From Deltaproteobacteria bacterium (GTDB lineage Bacteria > Myxococcota > Myxococcia > Myxococcales > 40CM-4-68-19): a stretch of 29,248 nucleotides of DNA. The stretch lies in assembly GCA_018266095.1 (NCBI GenBank), contig JAFEBC010000100.1, positions 1-29,248 of the forward strand. The letters run 5' to 3'. Shown here piece after piece: positions 25,220-29,248 of this stretch. A program made the translations under genes and the position numbers. The notes under the pieces are model-generated. The model saw only the letters and a list, made by a program, of their open reading frames with translations. It had not been told where the DNA came from and searched no databases. Each line of letters begins with the position of its first letter. The stretch's first letter is position 1.

Positions 25220-25582
25220 ATGAACGAGCTGTGTTGGATTTCCCTTCAAGTTCAGGACGTGGAGCAGTCGCGGTATTTCTGGCGCGATGTGGTCGGCCTG
25301 CCCGAGAAGGCCGCGGCCACGGACTTCGTCGAGCTCGAGCTGCGGCCGGGCCTGCACCTGCAGTTGCACCCGGTGTTCCACTCGCCCGCGATGGAGCGCT
25401 CCGGCTACGATCGCGGCGGGCCGATGCTCGGCATCCGCGTGATGGACCTCGAGCAGATGACGAGCCTGCTCTCGCGGCACGGCGCGCGTCCGCTGGGCGA
25501 CGTGCAGCACATCCCGGGCGGGCGCTCGCGCGACATGGAGGACCCGGACGGGTACGTGTTCGAGCTGGTGGAGAAGCGCTAG
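25220..25582 (+). CDS. VOC-fold (glyoxalase/bleomycin-resistance-type) protein
   Basis: A 120-residue single-module protein of the vicinal-oxygen-chelate superfamily. MNELCWISLQVQDVEQSRYFWRDVVGLPE is the usual first beta-alpha element, and SRDMEDPDGYVFELVEKR is the classical last strand with D-P-(D/E)-G-Y. Such proteins usually dimerise and bind a metal in the interface. Candidate ligands are the His residues in LHLQLHPVFH and the Glu in FELVE, but the substrate cannot be predicted. ATG 25220 is chosen because the fold begins there; no strong ribosome-binding site is seen. Thirty bases separate it from the glycosylase gene, so the two are probably cotranscribed. Confidence 0.85.
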   Translation: MNELCWISLQVQDVEQSRYFWRDVVGLPEKAAATDFVELELRPGLHLQLHPVFHSPAMERSGYDRGGPMLGIRVMDLEQMTSLLSRHGARPLGDVQHIPGGRSRDMEDPDGYVFELVEKR

Positions 25583-25612
25583 CGATCTGCTCTCGAGGGA
25601 GGCGACGAGCCG

Positions 25613-26551
25613 ATGCCTGAGCTGCCCGACATCACCGTCTATCTGGACTCGCTGGCGGCGAAGGTGAAGGGCCGCCCGCTCGTGCAGGTGCGCCTCGCGA
25701 GCCCGTTCGTGTTGCGCACGTTCGATCCGCCGCTGTCGTCGGTGCAGGGGCTCGTGGTCGAGGAGCTGCTGCGTGTGGGCAAGCGGCTGGCGCTGCGGCT
25801 GGGGAAGGCCACGGGCGAGGACGGGCTCTGGCTCGTCATCCATCTGATGATCGCGGGCCGGCTCAAATGGGTGGCGGCGGGCGCGAAGGTGCCGGGCAAG
25901 GTGGGCTTGGCGGCCTTCGACTTCGAGGGCGGCACCGCGATTCTCACCGAGGCGTCGAGCAAGAAGCGCGCGTCGATCAAGCTGCTCAAGGGCGAGACGG
26001 CGCTGCACGCGGAGGATCGCGGCGGGGTGGAGCCGCTCGAGATCGATCTCGCGGCCTTCCGCGCGGCGCTGGTGAAGGAGAGCCACACGCTCAAGCGCAC
26101 GCTCACGGATCCGCGGCTGTTCTCGGGGATCGGCAACGCATACTCGGACGAGATCCTGCATCGGGCGCAGTTGTCGCCGGCGGCGCTCTCGACCAAGCTC
26201 ACGGACGAGGCGAGCGAGCGGCTGTTCGCGGCCACGCGCGAGGTGCTCATCGACTTCACCGCGCGGCTCAAGAAGGAAGCGGACGAGAACAAGGGCTGGC
26301 CCGAGAAGGTGACCGCGTTCCGCGAGGACTTCGCCGTGCACGGGAAGTACAAGCAGCCCTGCCCGGCCTGCGGGACCGCCGTGCAGCGCATCGCCTACGC
26401 CGACGACACCGAGACGAACTACTGTCCGCGCTGTCAGACCGGCGGCAAGCTGCTCAGCGATCGCGGGCTCGCGCGGCTGCTCAAGAGCGACTGGCCGAAG
26501 ACGATCGAAGAGCTCGAGGAGCGCATGCCGCAGCGCGCGCCCAAGGCCTGA
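25613..26551 (+). CDS. Fpg/Nei-family DNA glycosylase
   Basis: A 312-residue base-excision-repair glycosylase/AP lyase homologue. It begins MPELPDITVY; Pro2 (the nucleophile after Met removal) and Glu3 are present. LRVGKRLALRLG holds the conserved beta-hairpin lysine. Residues about 155-190 form the helix-two-turn-helix (LTDPRLFSGIGNAYSDEILHRA). A C-terminal zinc finger has four cysteines (CPACG near 246; YCPRCQTGGK near 268). The spacing between the Cys pairs is 17 rather than the 16 of E. coli Fpg, and the Arg that in Fpg lies five residues before the third Cys is Thr here. It is longer than Fpg (269) through a C-terminal extension. GGGAGG lies about ten bases before ATG 25613. It is not clear whether oxidised purines or pyrimidines are its substrate. 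Confidence 0.88.
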   Translation: MPELPDITVYLDSLAAKVKGRPLVQVRLASPFVLRTFDPPLSSVQGLVVEELLRVGKRLALRLGKATGEDGLWLVIHLMIAGRLKWVAAGAKVPGKVGLAAFDFEGGTAILTEASSKKRASIKLLKGETALHAEDRGGVEPLEIDLAAFRAALVKESHTLKRTLTDPRLFSGIGNAYSDEILHRAQLSPAALSTKLTDEASERLFAATREVLIDFTARLKKEADENKGWPEKVTAFREDFAVHGKYKQPCPACGTAVQRIAYADDTETNYCPRCQTGGKLLSDRGLARLLKSDWPKTIEELEERMPQRAPKA

Positions 26552-26597
26552 AGGCGGCGCACAGCCCAACGGCTTGGATCGATCGCGAACGATTCCA

Positions 26598-26622
26598 TTG
26601 ACATTTTTGCTCTCATGATAAT
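26598..26622 (+). promoter_or_regulatory. AT-rich promoter candidate immediately before the secreted-protein gene
   Basis: TTGACA (26598-26603) is a perfect -35 hexamer and GATAAT (26617-26622) a good -10, but only 13 bases separate them instead of about 17. The next gene's ATG (26633) is ten bases after the -10, so its mRNA would be almost leaderless. No ribosome-binding site is present. Confidence 0.3.
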
Positions 26623-26632
26623 CTCTCGCGCC

Positions 26633-27937
26633 ATGCGATTGACCACTCTGCCGGCGCTCTGCGCCCTGTCCTCCGCTGCGCTGTTGATTGCACTGCCTGC
26701 CCGGGCCGACGACAACAAGCCGCCCGTGATCAGCGACGTGAAGTCTTCGTCGAGGGGTGGCTCGGTCTCGTTCGAGGCCAAGATCACCGACGAGACGGGC
26801 GTCCTGCAGGCCACGCTCTTCTATCGGAAGGGCGGCGGCAAGTGGACCGAACAGCCGATGACGAAGAATGACTTCGACGACGTGTTCAAGGCCACCGTGC
26901 CGGCGCCGGAGGAGTACTACATCCAGGCGACCGACCTGCTCGGCAACGGCCCCGCGCAGTACGGCACGTCGGCCAAGCCGATGGCGCTGGGCGGTGGCAA
27001 GGGCAAGACGGCCGTCGCGCAGGCCGAGCCGCCGCCTCCGCCGCCGCCGAGCGAGCCGCCGCCGGAGCCCAAGCCCAGGCGCCACCACGAGGAGGCCCCG
27101 CAGGGCGAGCCGCCGCCTCCGCCGCCCGAGCACCACAAGAAGACCGCGGCCGCCGCCAAGCCCGCGCCGCCCGTGATCGAGCACCGCCACATCAACGCGC
27201 AGCCGCCGGAGGGCAACGCGTTCACGCTGCGCATCCGCATCCACTCGGAGGCCGGCATCAAGACGGCCGCCATCTACGTGCGTCAGGCCGGCTCGCCGAG
27301 CTGGAAGGCCTCCATCCCGCTGGTCAACAACGACGGCGACTCGTGGTCGGTGGAGCTGCCGCCCGCGGTCACGCACGGCGAGATCGAGTACCTCATCGCG
27401 GCGAAGGACAACGCCGACCAGCAGGTCAACTTCGGCGACGGCAGCCCGTCGACGCCGTTCAAGCTCACCTTCAAGAGCGCGGGCGGCGCCGCGGAGGGCG
27501 CCCGGCCGGCGCAGGTGTTCACCATCTCGCACGCCTCGCCGTTCCGCGTGGAGCCGCGCCGTCCGATCGTGCTGCGCGCCCAGATCTCGCCGGGCAACAT
27601 CGAATCGCTCACCGAGGACAAGGCCGCCGACGCCGAGGCCAAGGTGGCGAGCGCCAAGGTGCAGATCCTCTATCGCGGCCAGGACGCCAACGATCAGGTG
27701 ATCGACATGACGCCCGACGCGAACGGCGGCTTGGGCGGCTTCATCGTCGAGCTCCCGGCGCAGTTCGAGGGCGAGGTGCTCTACTACCAGGTGGTCGCGT
27801 GCGCGGACACGGAGTGCGCCATCGACACCGGCTCCAAGAAGAAGTGGAACGCGGTGCTGATCTCGTCGTCTCCCGGCCAGGCTCCGGCCGCGATCGACGC
27901 GGTCAGCTCGAAGGCGCCGGCGGGGCTGCCAGAGTAA
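26633..27937 (+). CDS. Secreted beta-sandwich protein with proline-rich linker
   Basis: A 434-residue exported protein. The signal peptide MRLTTLPALCALSSAALLIALPARA is cut before DDNKPP. Residues about 28-115 form an Ig/fibronectin-like domain (PPVISDVKSSSRGGSVSFEAKITD; LQATLFYRKGGGKW). A Pro/His/Lys linker follows (about 130-180; PPPPPPSEPPPEPKP). Two more similar beta-domains come next (HINAQPPEGNAFTLRIRIHS; VFTISHASPFRVEPRRPIVL). The recurring xxAxIYYRxxG and YYIQAxD phrases are typical of Ig-like domains in Myxococcota outer-surface proteins. No catalytic motif is visible. An ATG at 26615 in the same frame would add six residues; 26633 gives the better signal peptide. Function unknown, probably periplasmic or cell-surface binding. 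Confidence 0.8.
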   Translation: MRLTTLPALCALSSAALLIALPARADDNKPPVISDVKSSSRGGSVSFEAKITDETGVLQATLFYRKGGGKWTEQPMTKNDFDDVFKATVPAPEEYYIQATDLLGNGPAQYGTSAKPMALGGGKGKTAVAQAEPPPPPPPSEPPPEPKPRRHHEEAPQGEPPPPPPEHHKKTAAAAKPAPPVIEHRHINAQPPEGNAFTLRIRIHSEAGIKTAAIYVRQAGSPSWKASIPLVNNDGDSWSVELPPAVTHGEIEYLIAAKDNADQQVNFGDGSPSTPFKLTFKSAGGAAEGARPAQVFTISHASPFRVEPRRPIVLRAQISPGNIESLTEDKAADAEAKVASAKVQILYRGQDANDQVIDMTPDANGGLGGFIVELPAQFEGEVLYYQVVACADTECAIDTGSKKKWNAVLISSSPGQAPAAIDAVSSKAPAGLPE

Positions 27938-27967
27938 CGGCGCCCGCAGCCGCAGCCTGTTGGGGGT

Positions 27968-27994
27968 CCAGGGGGAGCGGCAGCTCACCCCTGG
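27968..27994 (+). terminator. GC-rich hairpin between the secreted-protein gene and ftsY
   Basis: CCAGGGG-GAGC pairs with GCTC-A-CCCCTGG: eleven base pairs with one bulged A and a GGCA loop. It lies 30 bases after the stop at 27937. No T-run follows, so termination may be partial. A smaller stem TCCC-gaa-GGGA follows directly. The remaining gap to 28087 holds no other feature I could support. Confidence 0.45.
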
Positions 27995-28087
27995 TGGAGG
28001 TTTCCCGAAGGGAGACTGGATCGTGGAGCGCCCCAGAGATGTGTTCGGACGTCCGGCTTTTCGAAGTTCAACGATGGATGTAGGCCC

Positions 28088-29248
28088 GTGTTCGCCCCCT
28101 TGCTCGCAGATGTGATGTCGTCGCCCCTGGCCGGGCCGCTGGTGTTCGTCGCGCTCGCGTTCGTGGGCGCGACGGTCGTGGTGCGGCTCAAGAAGAAGCC
28201 GTCGCTGCCGCCCGCGAAGCCGGTCGAGAAGCCGGTCACCATCGAGCTGCCGCAGCCGGCGCCGAAGGTGGCCGTCGTCGACACCACGCTCTCGGAGGCC
28301 GAGCAGAAGGCGGCGGCCGAGCGGCACGCGCGCGAGCAGAAGGCGCGCGAGGAGCAGGCGCAGGCGGAGGCCAAGGCCGCAGCGGCGAAGCAGGCGCTCG
28401 AGTCCGCCACCGACGAGAAGTCCCGGGCGGCCGCGCAGGCCGAGGTGGACCGCCTCGCGCGTGAGGCGGACGAGAAGAAGCGCAAGGCCGACTACGAGGC
28501 GCGCAAGGCCGCCGAGGCCGACGAGAAGAAGCAGAAGGCGCTCGACGCGGAGGCGCGCGCGACCGCTGAAGCGCAGGCCAAGCTGGACGCAGAAGCGAAG
28601 GCGCGCGAGGAGAAGGCGCGCGAGCAGGCGGCGCGGCAGAAGCTGGTCGAGCAGGAGTCGGGCCGGACGCTCTCGGAGGGCCTGGCGAAGACGCGCGGCG
28701 GCTTCATGGCGCGGCTCAACGCGCTCTTGGGCACCGGCAAGGCGCTCGACGAGGCCGCGCTGGGGGAGCTCGAGGAGATCCTCTTCTCGGCCGACGTGGG
28801 CGTGAAGACGGCCACCACGCTGCTCGAGAGCGTGCGCGAGCGGCTCAAGCGCAAGGAGCTCGCGGACCTCTCGAAGGTGAAGGCGGCGCTGCGCGAGGAG
28901 ATCGAGCGCATCCTGGGCCTGGGCGCCGCGCCGGGTGCCGCGGGACACGGCGGGTTGCCAGCGCTGGCCGCGGGCGTGGCCGGGCCGCAGGTGGTGATGA
29001 TCGTGGGCGTGAACGGCGTGGGCAAGACGACCACCATCGGCAAGCTCGCGAGCAAGCTGACCGCCTCGGGCAAGAAGGTCCTGCTCGGCGCCGGCGACAC
29101 CTTCCGCGCCGCGGCGGGCGAGCAGCTCGACGTGTGGGCCGATCGCGCGGGCGTGGCCATCGTGCGCGGCAAGGACGGCGGCGATCCGGGCGCGGTCCTC
29201 TTCGACTCGGTGAGCAAGGGCAAGAACGAGGGCTTCGACATCGTCCTC
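28088..29248 (+). CDS. ftsY: Signal-recognition-particle receptor FtsY (partial, 3' end outside window)
   Basis: The first 387 residues of the SRP receptor GTPase, which docks ribosome-SRP complexes at the membrane. A transmembrane helix (about 14-33; PLAGPLVFVALAFVGATVVV) is followed by RLKKK. A long Ala/Glu/Lys/Arg coiled coil (about 66-190) follows. The N domain (about 195-276; LSEGLAKTRGGFMARLNALL, then LEEILFSADVGVKTA) is typical, and a Gly/Ala linker leads to the G domain. G1 is GVNGVGKTTTIGKLA (307-321) and DTFRAAAGEQLDVWADR (337-353) is the next conserved motif. The window ends just before the expected DTAGR. GTG 28088 is the tentative start; ATG 28115 is an alternative. Unlike the soluble acidic A domain of E. 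coli FtsY, this one has an N-terminal membrane anchor. Confidence 0.95.
   Translation, partial: MFAPLLADVMSSPLAGPLVFVALAFVGATVVVRLKKKPSLPPAKPVEKPVTIELPQPAPKVAVVDTTLSEAEQKAAAERHAREQKAREEQAQAEAKAAAAKQALESATDEKSRAAAQAEVDRLAREADEKKRKADYEARKAAEADEKKQKALDAEARATAEAQAKLDAEAKAREEKAREQAARQKLVEQESGRTLSEGLAKTRGGFMARLNALLGTGKALDEAALGELEEILFSADVGVKTATTLLESVRERLKRKELADLSKVKAALREEIERILGLGAAPGAAGHGGLPALAAGVAGPQVVMIVGVNGVGKTTTIGKLASKLTASGKKVLLGAGDTFRAAAGEQLDVWADRAGVAIVRGKDGGDPGAVLFDSVSKGKNEGFDIVL

Noticed and set aside
24422..28948. Minus-strand open frame of about 1500 codons crossing several genes
   Set aside because: It spans the plus-strand VOC, glycosylase, secreted-protein and ftsY genes, is rich in Arg/Leu/His and contains no recognisable motif; it is a shadow of high GC3.

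Overview
This is a very GC-rich window with strongly biased third codon positions. The lipoprotein styles (Asp-Ala-Gly repeats, Cys-rich repeats followed by Ig-like and PQQ-like blades, TPR or PEGA proteins ending in two transmembrane helices) point to the Myxococcota (former Deltaproteobacteria). This is inferred from protein style; there is no rRNA or tRNA in the window to confirm it.

Layout. The left edge (1-254) holds the C-terminus of a plus-strand gene. From 12450 down to 319 runs a tightly packed minus-strand series of seven genes that looks like one operon for cell-envelope proteins. In transcription order these are: a 1449-residue Ig/PQQ lipoprotein, a TPR protein with a two-helix C-terminus, a small secreted-looking protein, a frameshift-damaged lytic-transglycosylase-like gene, a PEGA-type protein with the same kind of two-helix C-terminus, a second Ig/PQQ lipoprotein (1206 residues), and a Cys-containing secreted protein. 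The two lipoproteins appear paralogous, and each is joined to a two-helix partner by the same stop/ribosome-binding-site junction. A 40-bp nested dyad lies just upstream of the first gene. This cassette is the best candidate for an undescribed system here: a predicted surface or periplasmic complex of unknown role.

From 12745 to 15981 lies a large PDZ/S41 C-terminal processing protease with adhesion-type C-terminal domains, a good sigma70-like promoter in front and a hairpin behind. Next come a decayed outer-membrane-protein gene (16151-16463) and a small plus-strand lipoprotein made of two 55-residue Cys-rich repeats. A threonine ammonia-lyase with ACT domain (17131-18339, minus) is divergent from a CHASE3-PAS-GGDEF diguanylate cyclase (18465-20036, plus). 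The replicative polymerase gene dnaE (20202-23804, minus) is flanked on both sides by unusual inverted repeats: a perfect 27-bp pair beyond its 3' end, and a mosaic inverted duplication beyond its 5' end that carries a degraded copy of dnaE's own first codons.

The right part is ordinary housekeeping: a TIGR01777-type SDR epimerase (minus), then plus-strand genes for a VOC-fold protein, an Fpg/Nei-type DNA glycosylase, a secreted beta-sandwich/proline-rich protein, and ftsY (signal-recognition-particle receptor), which runs off the right edge inside its GTPase domain. No tRNA, rRNA, CRISPR array or complete insertion sequence was seen. Start codons were placed by reading upstream ribosome-binding sites and signal peptides, so several genes are shorter than their longest possible frame.
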